A stretch of 64,000 nucleotides of DNA from Echinometra lucunter (taxonomy: Eukaryota > Echinodermata > Echinoidea > Camarodonta > Echinometridae). A program made the position numbers and the translations under genes. Shown here one piece after another: positions 21,342 through 33,843 of the stretch (position 1 is its first letter; each line of letters opens with the position of its first letter). The notes beneath the pieces were generated by a model. It was not told the origin of the DNA and ran no database searches. It worked only from the letters and a program-made list of their open reading frames with translations. The stretch covers positions 30,045,113 through 30,109,112 of the forward strand of contig CM057156.1 in the NCBI GenBank assembly GCA_029962745.1. The letters are read 5' to 3'.

Positions 21342-22131
21342 TATAGGGCAATTCCACGAGTTGGTGGACATGGACCGTAAAGTATAAATTCGGTATTTCA
21401 ATAGCTATGAATTATTATCTGAGCTATAACTTGCAGAAACCTGTGCAAACATTGGGAAACTTGTTGCAAAAGGTTTACTAAAAAGATAATATGAGCAAAT
21501 TTTGGAAAATGGGAAAAAATCATGTTATATATCCACATTTCTGAGATATTTGGCCTATTCATCATGCATGTTTGGATTGCTTATATGTAGGTAAAGTATC
21601 CATAAAATTTCCCGGATTTATATCAAAATCAAATCTGAAAGGTCCATTGATTGTTTTTCATGAAGAAAATCCTAAGACATTAGCCTTGCAAGCTACAATG
21701 AAATTAGAGTGGCCACTATTTCAGAGACAAAATGTAACGCGAGTTACCGTCTCTTTTGCTCACTGTAATCTTAAGATTGAAGACTATTTCAAAATTTGGT
21801 TCTGATGTTGTCACTAGCATACCCACAGACTAAAAAAAATGTTTCATTCAGGTTTTTGTATGCTGGTATGAGGAGAATTGCAAATAATCTACACTAATCT
21901 TTATAGTCATGTCCTTTTTTCGCAATGTGAGTTACCAATTTTCAGAGTGCTGTCAAACTTAGATGAAAAGATATTTTGCACTCTTTCTTAGACTGATTAA
22001 TAACTTAAATACCCAAGTATGACCAGGGTTAGATTCGACTGTCAGGGTATTTTATTACCAGAATGCTAGGCATTGACAACAAAAGAAAACACCGTCATTT
22101 GTAACGCGAGTTACCGTGGAATTGCCCTATA
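21342..22131. mobile_element. TIR element copy 1 (TATAGGGCAATTCCACG ends)
   Basis: Bounded by TATAGGGCAATTCCACG and its exact complement. The flanking TA could be the target duplication. Inside, GTAACGCGAGTTACCGT occurs at 21734-21750 and again at the 3' end (22101-22117), with a related GTGAGTTACC near 21928. A 77-codon frame (21572-21805) is identical in the second unit, but the family is not recognised. Confidence 0.65.
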
Positions 22132-22398
22132 AGATATGCGAACTTCTGTTTTGATCTCAAATAGCTTTTATTTAGAAGTGGGAAAATTGGGTATGGGTTG
22201 TAAATTCCACACCATACTAACGATCGTCAGGAAAGGCAACGACTAAAAAATATTATTTAACATAATTTCCATGTCTGTCATGATACACATTTTCCCCTTG
22301 CATAAACGTAAAGAATTTCTGTTTTGATCTCAAATGGGTTTCATTTGCATTATGGAAGTGGGAAATTTGGTAATAGGTTGTAAATGATACTAACGATC

Positions 22399-24055
22399 AT
22401 GTACTACTATTGTTTTTATAGGATTGATATTGTTATGTATTTTTAAGCTTCGACGAATGAGGAAAGCCTTTTGTAATCCACAGGCATTAATAGTTGATGT
22501 TTTCTTTTGTCTTTTCTTTTTTCAATGATTTTCATTTTCTTATAGTGTCTGTTTTCTGTTTCTGGAATGAATAAAATTAAATCAATGCAAACGTTTGATA
22601 CCGCCACAGTCAAGCACTATCTTGTTCGCATGAGTGTCTATGAGCCTAGAAATTATGATAATGAAATTACTCAGCCTGATTATAATCGGCGGGGGGGGGG
22701 GGGTGGATGGGGTGTTGATGATGGTTGGGTAGAGTAATACCTGTATATCGCCCCACCCATCATCTTCGAAAGGAAGCGCTCATGGTTACTCGGTCCATTC
22801 CACCGATCTCATTTGAAATATCTCTTGCATATCTGAGCTGCCCACATGAACCTTAGAAACACAAATTACCCGACAGAAACAAAAATACAGTAGGGACACA
22901 ATAAATAAGCTACTTACCATGCTTACTGAAGTAGAAAGGAAAGATGGGCTGTCAATAGAAATCACTTTTTATTGTACAGATTCACTGAAGACAGAATTGG
23001 AAGGTCGAAGAGCGTCCTCATCCTTCATTATCTGCTCATAATGAAGTTTACCGCAAACTCGTACTCTCATTATGTGATTCATATCTGGTGTATAGGGCAA
23101 TTCCACGAGTTGGTGGACATGGACCGTAAAGTATAAATTCGGTATTTCAATAGCTATGAATTATTATCTGTGCTATAACTTGCAGAAACCTGTGCAAACA
23201 TTGGGAAACTTGTTGCAAAAGGTTTACTAAAAAGATAATATGAGCAAATTTTGGAAAATGGGAAAAAAATCATGTTATATATCCACATTTCTGAGATATT
23301 TGGCCTATTCATCATGCATGTTTGGATTGCTTATATGTAGGTAAAGTATCCATAAAATTTCCCGGATTTATATCAAAATCAAATCTGAAAGGTCCATTGA
23401 TTGTTTTTCATGAAGAAAATCCTAAGACATTAGCCTTGCAAGCTACAATGAAATTAGAGTGGCCACTATTTCAGAGACAAAATGTAACGCGAGTTACCGT
23501 CTCTTTTGCTCACTGTAATCTTAAGATTGAAGACTATTTCAAAATTTGGTTCTGATGTCACTAGCATACCCACAGACTAAAAAAAATGTTTCATTCAGGT
23601 TTTTGTATGCTGGTATGAGGAGAATTGCAAATAATCTACACTAGTCTTTATAGTCATGATCCTTTTTTCGCAATGTGAGTTACCAATTTTCAGAGTGCTG
23701 TCAAACTTAGATGAAAAGATATTTTGCACTCTTTCTTAGACTGATTAACAACTTAAATACCCAAGTATGACCAGGGTTAGATTCGACTGTGAGGGTATTT
23801 TATTACCAGAATTCTAGGCAGTGACAACAAAAGAAAACACCGTCATTTGTAACGCGAGTTACCGTGGAATTGCCCTATAAGATATGCGAACTTCTGTTTT
23901 GATCTCAAATAGCTTTTATTTAGAAGTAGGAAATTTGGGTATGAGTTGTAAATTCCACACCATACTAACGATCGTCAGGAAAGGCAATGACTAAAAAAAT
24001 ATTATTCAACATACTTTCCATGTCTGTCATGATACACATTTTCCCCTTGTATGAA
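22399..24055 (+). repeat. Tandem duplication, unit 2
   Basis: Repeats 20617-22310 nearly base for base, ending around CATTTTCCCCTTG. Substitutions are few, implying recent duplication or gene conversion. Confidence 0.9.
23091..23879. mobile_element. TIR element copy 2
   Basis: The same terminal repeats, internal motif and 77-codon frame (23322-23555) as the copy at 21342-22131. It was carried along by the tandem duplication rather than inserted independently, since the flanks match as well. Confidence 0.65.
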
Positions 24056-25930
24056 CTTGAAGATGAAGAGTTTGAATAATTATTCCTAAGTACCTCGGTT
24101 ACATAATATTCCTCTCAATACCTCGGTAACAAACTCGTCAATTAAAAAGAAAACATGATCTTTAAAAAATGTTAAAGACCACTGACATCGCCCCCACGGG
24201 GAGTGAAAAGGAAGTGGAATGGAATGAAATGGTGTGAGAATTCACTCTTCTTTTTTTCCTCTTTAAAAAATTGTAATGCGCTCAAGCAGCTTGGCTGTTG
24301 TTTCCATAGTTTTCTTAAAGTACTGTTACATTTCGGTTCACTAGCTTTGAATAAACTTTGTATGAACTTGAACTTGAACATGAACTTACATGTAGTTAAT
24401 ACTCGAGATTTATCTGTACTTTGTGCAACACTGGCTTACTTTATGCGAATCAACAGGGTAAAAAAAGTTACACAGGCAAATGAATTACTCGTATTCACCA
24501 ATCATCTAACTTTGTTTGCTAATATGATTCACTTATAATGAGGATTTGTACTGAGGCGCATCCATCCCTTTAGAGTACATAGTACATCAGAAGTTCTTCA
24601 AGCACTTCTATCACTTTGGGTCCTACCTCTCCATATTAAAGAATTCAGGGACGTGGGTACTCACAACGTGAGTTCATGGTCAAACCATTATTTGCCTTGA
24701 GAGTGTCAGGTCATGCAAGTTCGACTCGTGACCAACCTGACCTAAAACAAGCATGCGGGGTGATATCTTCTGTGATACAACAGCAGTGCATGGCGAACGG
24801 AAATACGGAAATACGGAATACGGACTAAACTGAATGTAGGCCTAATATACATTTATTTTTTTCTCTTTGCCTCTTTCATGAGGATTTATTATTTCACTAT
24901 ATTTACATATCATACATATTCACAAAAATATACAAGGTACAAACAATTTTTCAAAAGTTGAATGATACAATGTCTCAAAAATTACAACATATCAATTATC
25001 TTCTTCACTTCTTTGACGCTAAATTGTTTAACTCCAAAATGTTTCAAATAAGACTTGAATGATGAAATAAATTCGACAATCAATCTTTTGTTACTATTAT
25101 GTAAATTCTTAAGGTTATAATATTATTATAATATACATTTATACCAGAAACGATTTGGTCAGTGTAATATATGCCTATGAACAATCGCAAGTTTCTTTTT
25201 TATTATCATACTGGAATATTGTGAACCCAGCACTCAGCCGAGCGTATTTGTATAGCACGAACAAGAATTGAATTATGAGCAAAGTCTGATAGCACACAGG
25301 CCAGGAGAGAAGTTCACTACTGTACTGTTTTGATGTACCGATATATGGATCATAATGGTGATATATAGCCGTACGTCAAGCCTTGCAGGACATTCGTAAG
25401 GATATTTGTCAGTGTTTACCTGTCAGCTTCACGCATCATTGGAAGCATGACCATGTGATAGTAATTGCGTGGTGAAATCGAGATACTGAACATAATCTTT
25501 TGGAATTTCGAGTCCTATATTGCATGGACCTGCTTACTCATTCCTGACTCTTTCTGTTTATTCGCATTTTTCAATGTGAAATCGGTGATGGAATAATTGC
25601 GAGCAGAATAGCGCAGACGGGCAAGGTGTATGGCATGTAGGCCGAAGGATGACTGGACAAAAACGGAGACACAAGTTTTATCCTGTGGTTTATAATTATT
25701 CGTAAATGGTAGCACTTGGTACTAAAGTCAGTTATTGTCCTTTAGTTGACAGTCAGAAGTTCATCAGGGTTATATTTGGGTTTTGCGTAAAGCGGCTTCC
25801 TTCTGGTATGGATGTCATGTGCAGAAGGAATATTAATGTTTCAGACACATGTGGGTGTATGATTGATATTGCGTGTATGGTATTCCACGCTACATTGGAA
25901 GCTATAGCCAGTCCGTAGGGATCACAACTG
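24056..25930. other. Intergenic region before NCKX-2
   Basis: No coding exon recognised. From about 25270 it is alignable in patches with the 5' flank of NCKX-1. Confidence 0.5.
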
Positions 25931-26014
25931 GCCAGTGATCTAGGAGAATGAAGTCACGGATATCATTCACTGACTTGTAAATTGTGCGATTGGAAAATAT
26001 AAGAACCAAGGAAA
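25931..26014 (+). promoter_or_regulatory. Conserved upstream/5'UTR segment of NCKX-2
   Basis: Contains CAGTGATCTAGGAGAA and a following ATCA(C/T)TC block shared with 1990-2072 before NCKX-1. Probably 5'UTR or promoter. The transcript start is unknown. Confidence 0.3.
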
Positions 26015-26216
26015 ATGGCTAGCTATACAAACAATTCACTCGGTAGAGTGAATTTGGTGAAATCAGTGGCGACCATTGTTTGCTGTATGGTTATGGGATA
26101 TGCGTATCTTTCCAGAAAAACTGATCCATCCCAGGAGCACCGATTTGAAACAAAGGAGAGAGATGCCTTCTTGATGAGTCTGAAGGATGATAATAGTATC
26201 AATACAGGCATGACAG
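26015..26216 (+). CDS. SLC24A-like: NCKX-2 exon 1
   Basis: Opens [13 protein letters not shown], with the same hydrophobic segment as copy 1 and a slightly longer polar tail. It ends ACAG|GTATAC in phase 1. The ACAG|GC just upstream cannot serve as a donor. Confidence 0.88.
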
Positions 26217-29200
26217 GTATACATTATCATGGCGCATATGTCGTTCTCACTTTGTAATGATTTTCATACAGCCATCGCTGGTTTTCTTTGAGAAATGCAA
26301 AAGTGAAATATACCTCCATCGAACAATTAAAATATTGCCGGGCCATAAAAAAGGCAATTTCCCTTATGTAGAATTTCTGTTTGCAAACTCCATAATTGTT
26401 AAATTTTCATATATTACGAAATCCTTTCTTTCACTCTCTAGAAAGTTTGAGTTTTTTTAAAATGGAAATTCAGGCCTATAACCTGGGGCGGCTCGGACTC
26501 ACATGAGTCGGAGTAATTTCGATGCCATCGACCTACTAAGTATGCACTCTACAATTTTCATCATCCAGTGATACAAAACGGACATGTGTCATCCTGCCTC
26601 ACAAAAATCAACATTTATTCCACAGCCATGTAATTTTCTTCGTACAAAGTCTGATTCTAAATTTGCTAAAAGAGAGGATTATAAACTTTGAAATGATTTA
26701 TCTTATCTTAGTCAAGGCTCTTCCTAAGAAAGTGCAGTGGGCTATGCCAAACCTTACAAAACGTTACTCCTAAAAATTATAAAAGTTTTGGAGTCTATCG
26801 AAACTCTTGAGTTACTGCGCAAGACAACAGGGGGAAAGAGAAGAAAGAAAGCTCCAGTGAAATTTTCTATAGAGGGGATCATCCGATTATCTCTAATGGC
26901 ACGCTTTATGAACACATTCTATACATTGTAATGCCGAAGTACTGATGCATCATCAAGTATTTCTTCGTATTTTATGGTATGGGAAGTTAAAGGGAGGTCT
27001 ACAAGAAAAAAAAAACAGAAAATACTATTCTTACATTACTTTGTGCTTCGAAATTATTGCATTACGGAGAAGAGAGTAAACCTTTTGGAGAAACAAAACA
27101 AAATGTGATGATGCTGAAGAAATTTACTGAACTCATAACATAACATGCACAAAGCTGGGGGTTATTTTCCATATTTTGGTAAATTATTTCTTAATCTACC
27201 GACCCTTAGACCAGAAATCGCCCGGTTGACTTACTAAAATATCAAACAGCCACTTATTGGGGAAATGACCTGTCCAGTCACAAGCTAAATCTCTAATGGC
27301 CATGAAATATACTGGCTAAATAAACCGTTTCCCTTCATCAGAAGTTCCTGAATATTTGTAATTTCAAAATTTTCGGGGGGGGGGGGAGCTTCAGTCACCC
27401 AGAGACCCATGGCATGACGTCGTCGATCTTCGGACAGCTCAGCTATATCCAACAATAGCATACTGCTACCGCGAGGTACTCCTTCTCCGGGCAGAAACCT
27501 AATTCAATTCTTGATAACTTGAAAGTTTTGTGTTATTACATTTTAAATTAAGGTGTACGTTCGTTCGTTTATTTCATCTCTAAAAACAATGACAAATGTG
27601 TTTACAAGCAAGTATATCATATAAACATTCATTTTAAAAAGTCATATGATATTTGAATGTCAATTGAGCCTATATTACAATGCATGAAATGTAATGCAAC
27701 CTGGTATCGAAAAAGATCAAATATATTCATAGTATTCAGTTTGCGAAAGATGGGAGCTGAGGGTGACATGTAATCACTACTAGTACATATACGAATTGCT
27801 CTTTTTTGTAATTTAAAAAGGACGTCTAATTTTTATCTACTACAATTACCCCATACAGTAATACAGTACAAGATATGTGATAATTGAGGCATTATATAAT
27901 GAAAATAAGGTTGAACAAGGAAGAAAGTTTTTTAATTTATACATAATCCCAATACATCTTGATATTTTGGCACTTATATAGTTAATACGAGTATTCCAAT
28001 TCAAATTTTCATCTACTTGAACTCCTAGGAAGCAGACGGACTTCGGCTTAGCTAATTGAGTAGAATCAATACTTAACATAAGATCACTGCATATTTTACT
28101 AGCATTAGACAACTTGTTATGAAATGAAATAAATGATGATTTAGTTAAGTTAATCACTAACTTATTAGCTTTAAACCACTTAGATACCTGTAGCAATTCG
28201 GAATTAATATTTACATTTACATCTTTCAAATCGGGTTGAGTGTAAAACAAAGTGGTGTCATCTGCATACATTATGAAATAGAATTTGCTTGATGATAATA
28301 CAATTTCGTTAACATAAATAAGAAATAGCAAGGGGCCTGATATAGATGTGTCATCCTGCCTCACAAAAATCAACATTTATTCCACAGCCATGTAATTTTC
28401 TTCGTACAAAGTCTGATTCTAAATTTGCTAAAAGAGAGGATTATAAACTTTGAAATGATTTATCTCATCTTAGCTGAGGCTCTTCCTAAGAAAGTGAAGT
28501 AGGCTATGCCAAACCTTACAAAACGTTACTCCTAAAAATTATAAAAGTTTTGGAGTCTATCGAAACTCTTTGGCTCTTGTTACTGCGCAAGACAACAGGA
28601 GGAAAGATAAGAAAGAGAGCTCCAGTGAAATTTTCTATAGAGGGGATCATCCGATTATCTCTAATGGCACGCTTTATGAACACATTCTATGCATTATAAT
28701 GCCGAAGTACTGATGCATCATCAAGTATTTCTTCGTATTTTATGGTATGGGAGGTTAAAGGGAGGTCTACAAGAAAGAAACAGAAAATACTATTCTTACA
28801 TTACTTTGTGCTTCGAAATTATTGCATTACGGAGAAGAGAGTAAACCTTTTGGAGAAACAAAACAAAATGTGATGATGCTGAAGAAATTTACTGAACTCA
28901 TAACATAACATGCACAAAGCTGGGGGTTATTTTCCATATTTTGGTAAATTACTTCTTGATCTACCGACCCTTAGACCAGAAATCACCCGGTTGACTTAAC
29001 AAAATATCAAACAGCTACTTATTGGGGAAATGACCTGTCCAGTCACAAGCTAAATCTCTAATGGCCAATGGAAAACTACAACTCACCCATAACCCGTCCA
29101 GTATCGGGCTAAAACTATATACTAGAACCCCCCCCCCCCCATGATCTGTCCAGTACCAGGCCAAAGCTCTTCTCCTCTCCTAACTCCCCGATGTCCTGCC

Positions 29201-29998
29201 AGTGCTAATCCAAAACCCTAATAAAACCCCCTACTCATTCATGTCCCGTGTAGAGGTATCCGGAGAGGTATACACCTGCACATCGCAATTAGTTATATCG
29301 GGAGGAGAGACCCAAGGGTCATCCACACCCACCCCTCACACACACACCCCTAATAAAAGTATAGATTATTGGACATTTGAGTATTGTGATAATTTTTCTT
29401 TTAAATCTATTCAGTGATGGGCTCAGTCTAATTTCTAATGGTATGTCATTCCACATTTGGGAACCCCTGAAGAAAATTGTATTTTGACAAACTAATCATG
29501 CTAATGTTCTTACCCGAGGAATAGGAAAATTATTTTGAATATCTCGTCATATGTATTTAGATATCTCTAACTTATACATGTACAGAGAGGTGACCAAAAA
29601 TATGATTTAAATATACAGGCCCATGGTGTATTATGATGAAGAATTATCACTTCTACCCCGATAAGCAGTATCTATATTCTTCCTCGCTCGCTGCGCTCAC
29701 TCGTATAATACTTATATACATGATGGTTTGGGAAAAATAATAGAAAGATAGAATTCGGCAAGGGAGTTGACCAACTATACATGTATAATCTAGAAATCTT
29801 ACATAGGCACGTCGTGTATTTCGATGAAGAATTATCACTTCTGCCATGAAAAGGAACATAGATATATATTTTTCCTTGCTCGCTGTTCTCGCTGACATGC
29901 TATTTAGATACAAGATGGTTTGGGAAAGCAAACGAATTCGGCAAGCGAGGTGACCAAATTATCACTTCTAAAATGAAATCGACTAAAATGAAAAGGAG

Positions 29999-30029
<31 letters not shown>

Positions 30030-30390
30030 TTTGTGATCAGGTAACATATACAACAGCTTTGGCAACTCTCATGGAAATAAATATATGTGAGACAATTGAG
30101 AGAATAATAGCGTAGCATGAATCAAAGTTCCCCAGAGCTGTCCTACCATTTTGGAAATTTTGCAAAGGTTGAAAAAATGTCTCCGCCGGGAATCGAACCC
30201 GGGCCTTTGGCTATGAACGCCAATGCCTTAACCACTAGACCACGGAGACGGGCCAGTGGTTCATAGCCAAAGGCCCGGGTTCGATTCCCGGCGGAGACAT
30301 TTTTTCAACCTTTGCAAAATTTCCAAAATGGTAGGACAGCTCTGGGGAACTTTGATTCATGCTACGCTATTATTCTCTCAATTGTCTCAC

Positions 30391-30423
<33 letters not shown>

Positions 30424-30441
30424 CTCCTTTTCATAAAAAAG

Positions 30442-30483
<42 letters not shown>

Positions 30484-30588
30484 CTGACGAAGAGTGATGA
30501 CTTCGCCTTTCATTTTTGAGAGCTATGGTCCGTTTTCTTTTAAAATCTATGATTTTATTTTTTATGGCATTCTACTGCCAACTCTGAT

Positions 30589-30620
<32 letters not shown>

Positions 30621-30629
30621 CCTCCCTCC

Positions 30630-30704
<75 letters not shown>

Positions 30705-32550
30705 GGCTCGCTGCGCTCGCTCATAATTATAAAAGTCACCAAATATGAAATCGACTGAAATATGTAGGAAAGACGAAGGAAAATATGATAGAGGCACACG
30801 ATGGGGATCGAACATACCTAGAGGGCTTTATACGGTTGAATTTATAGACGTTGGTCGTCGGTAATCTGTGGCATTGTTTGTCGGCAATCAGTGGCCTCTA
30901 CACCCCCCCCCCCTCCCCACTGAAAATGGTCTAGCGACGCCCCTGATGTTAAGTCGAAAGCAATGATATATAGTACCTGTTATAAGACATGTAAGATGTT
31001 CTCAAAATTTCAGGTTAGTAGAAATGCGGCATAGTATGGGCAAGGTATTAGGTATTAGACACAATTCTCAACATTTTCTGCGTAACCACGGTAACATTGT
31101 ATTTTGCATATCATAGAGCATTTCCATACAAGGATATCATAAGTGGGGCAATACTGACATATTACATAAAATCATCAATGTTTCCTTTGGAAAAAAATGC
31201 ATTTGTAAAATGCTCCACATTATTCTGTGGTAATTTTTCCCTCTACACGATGTTCTGTTTAAGAATTTAACGCAACCTATTTTTAAAGCAGTGAGAATAA
31301 CTTATTTGGGACATGAGTTTAATTTTGTAAGATGCCTTTAATCGCAACTTTTTATGCAAGATGGACCTCATAATTCCTTTTAACTCTCTTCCCAATCAGA
31401 TAAATTTCTCTTGGGTGAAGTACCAGAAAGGCGTCTACTGTCGACCAACGGGGATGATGAAGAAAACTGCACTGTAAGGGGTATCAGCAAGTTCCCCGGA
31501 GGAGCATTTACCAATAGACAACGACAGAACGGAGCAATTGTCGTCAACTTCGTAGCAGCTCTCTATCTTTGTGGTGTCATTGGTTATGTGTGTTCAGCAT
31601 ATTTCGTGCCTTCGCTGGAAATACTTTGTGATCGTAAGTTGGTAGTTTCATGTCAGTGAAGAATCTAGAGGCACAAAGAATGGCCTCGACCCCCCCCCCC
31701 CCCCTCCACCGATATATTTTCTCTTACATTTCATAGTCATGATAGTGTTTTGCCTTACTTTTCCATGTAATGGATCCCCCATGTTTACATTGACCATATT
31801 CAGTTATTAGATTATTATTTTGTACTAAAGTATTTCGGTAGTCAAAATTGTGTCAAAATTGACTGTGTATCCTATGTGGTACTTTGACACTGTGTATTCC
31901 GAAGATGTGTGTGGTTACTTGGTTATCGCTGACTTTACCGGAAAAGGGGTTATCAACAGGTTATGCATGTAGTTTTTTTTTATTCCGTTTTTTTTTTAGA
32001 GGAGGCTATCTATACAAACACATATTCTATGATAAAGTGATGAATAACATGTACGTTATGCATCCTTTTCCATATAGACTTTTTAAATCACACCTCGTGA
32101 AAAGTCTCTCCTTTTTTGGCAGTTGCTAGTTTAATAGGCGCGCGTTTCACACTGGAGGTACAAAATTTAGCCATAGTAATTCCGTCGTACGTTAACTAAC
32201 AGGATCGTCTTTCCTGATAAAAATTTGTTCGATTTTTGACCATGAAAGAGCTAACAAATCGAGATATAGATAACGAAGTCCAGTGCTAAGTTCAAACAGT
32301 TAATGAAAAGCGATCTATCTAAAGAGGTAAGATCGTGTTGTTGTCATGTTTGTTCTCCGGAGAGATGACGTTTGTAGACCTTGCCCCATATAGAGCGCTG
32401 CTATATCATCAAGCATGCGCCAAACACAAATTGTGTAAGCCAAGTCATGAAGGAGAGAGAGAGAGAGAGAGGTGGGGGGGGGGGGATGAGACTATGTGTG
32501 TGTGAGAGATGGGGGGGGGGGGCTTGGGAAAGAGAAAGGGTGAGAGGGAG

Positions 32551-32593
<43 letters not shown>

Positions 32594-33807
32594 GAGGGAG
32601 AGGAGAGTATGTTTGTGTGAGAGAGAAGAGAGCTCTAGAGAGAGAGAGGTGATGGAGACGCCATTGTTAATAACCACGAATTGCGGTATACTAGCTGAAC
32701 ATTATAACGTGTGCATAATCAGGGGAAGGTATTCTAAACATTCCCTTATCGAAAAAAAGGTGTTAAAATACTTATTTTGGCACCTTTCTTTCTTGCTCTC
32801 GATAAGAAAACTTTGTAATTGCGGCAATGATGAGTATCGAAATAGATGGACGTGTGATATATCTCACACGTGTATGTTGACACAATAATACTGCCGAACA
32901 TAGATGTCTTGTTATCAGTTTGCCATAAAAATCGTGTAAAAATCAAATAGTCAATCGTGCCCAAAATCTTGTTTTAAAGGGCGTATTCTTGATATGAGAG
33001 AGTGCGTAATGCATGCCAAAATAAATAGATAAGAACGTGCATTTTAGGATCACAAAAACATTGGATTATTCAAACACCTGCCTCTATATGGGTAATGATG
33101 TTGGAAAGGTAAAAAAGAAAATACATATTAAATTTAAAGAGGTGCTCCCACTCGCTTACCGGTGATTCTCCACAGAAAATGGACGTAATGCAGTATACTT
33201 TAGTTTCCAGTTACCGAAACATTCTCACCATCCCCGTTAACCACCACGCTGGTAAGGAATGTTTCCATTCATACTTGTTTCGTCTACCCTATACAGGTCT
33301 GAAACTACAACCTGATGTCGCAGGAGCTACTTTCATGGCTGCAGGCAGCTCAGCACCGGAACTTTTCTCAGCTGTGATCGGTAAATATAGTTTTCACTCT
33401 TGCTCCATAGCCGTTAGATTATGATTTATTTTTATTTATTTATTTTTTTTTGGGGGGGGGTCACTAGAAGGTGATGGTAATGGTCTTTCCAAATTTTGTT
33501 GAAGGAAAATTGCTATCTGGATTCGAAACTCGAAAATGCTCTTTAAATCCTAAAGAAGTGGCAATAAATTGGGACCTTCGGAGCTTTGAGAAGCAAGTCC
33601 GAGATACATGTACGTTATCTTGGTTATAAAAGAAATACACATGCATGTGAGCCTGATGGGTATAACTATCATAAAAAATGTGTATTTCCTTATATTCTTG
33701 TTTACATATCATATCCAGTGTCATAACCTGATTGCTATTAAGCCTGTGTTTAAAGATGAAGGGGAAAAAAAAAATTTAAGAGAAAGGGAGAGAGAGAGAA
33801 TGATAGA

Positions 33808-33843
<36 letters not shown>

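Larger units (their letters stand above)
20617..22398 (+). repeat. Tandem duplication, unit 1 (~1.78 kb)
   Basis: Starts at CATGTACTACTATTG and is repeated from 22399 with only small differences. The largest is a poly-G of 29 here against 13 in unit 2. It contains one 790-bp TIR element and no recognisable gene. Confidence 0.9.

Noticed and set aside
21572..21805. 77-codon frame as a gene
   Set aside because: Its identity to 23322-23555 is explained by recent tandem duplication of the whole segment, and it lies inside a TIR element.
24880..25130. Minus-strand stretch reading KNLHNSNKRLIVEFISSFKS, possibly the C-terminus of a retrotransposon polyprotein
   Set aside because: Too short and lacking any diagnostic motif; it could be chance in AT-rich DNA.
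30179..30249. Functional opal-suppressor or selenocysteine tRNA gene
   Set aside because: It is embedded in a repeated SINE, has G32 and U37, lacks the long acceptor of tRNA-Sec, and sister copies carry other loops. Kept only as a SINE head.
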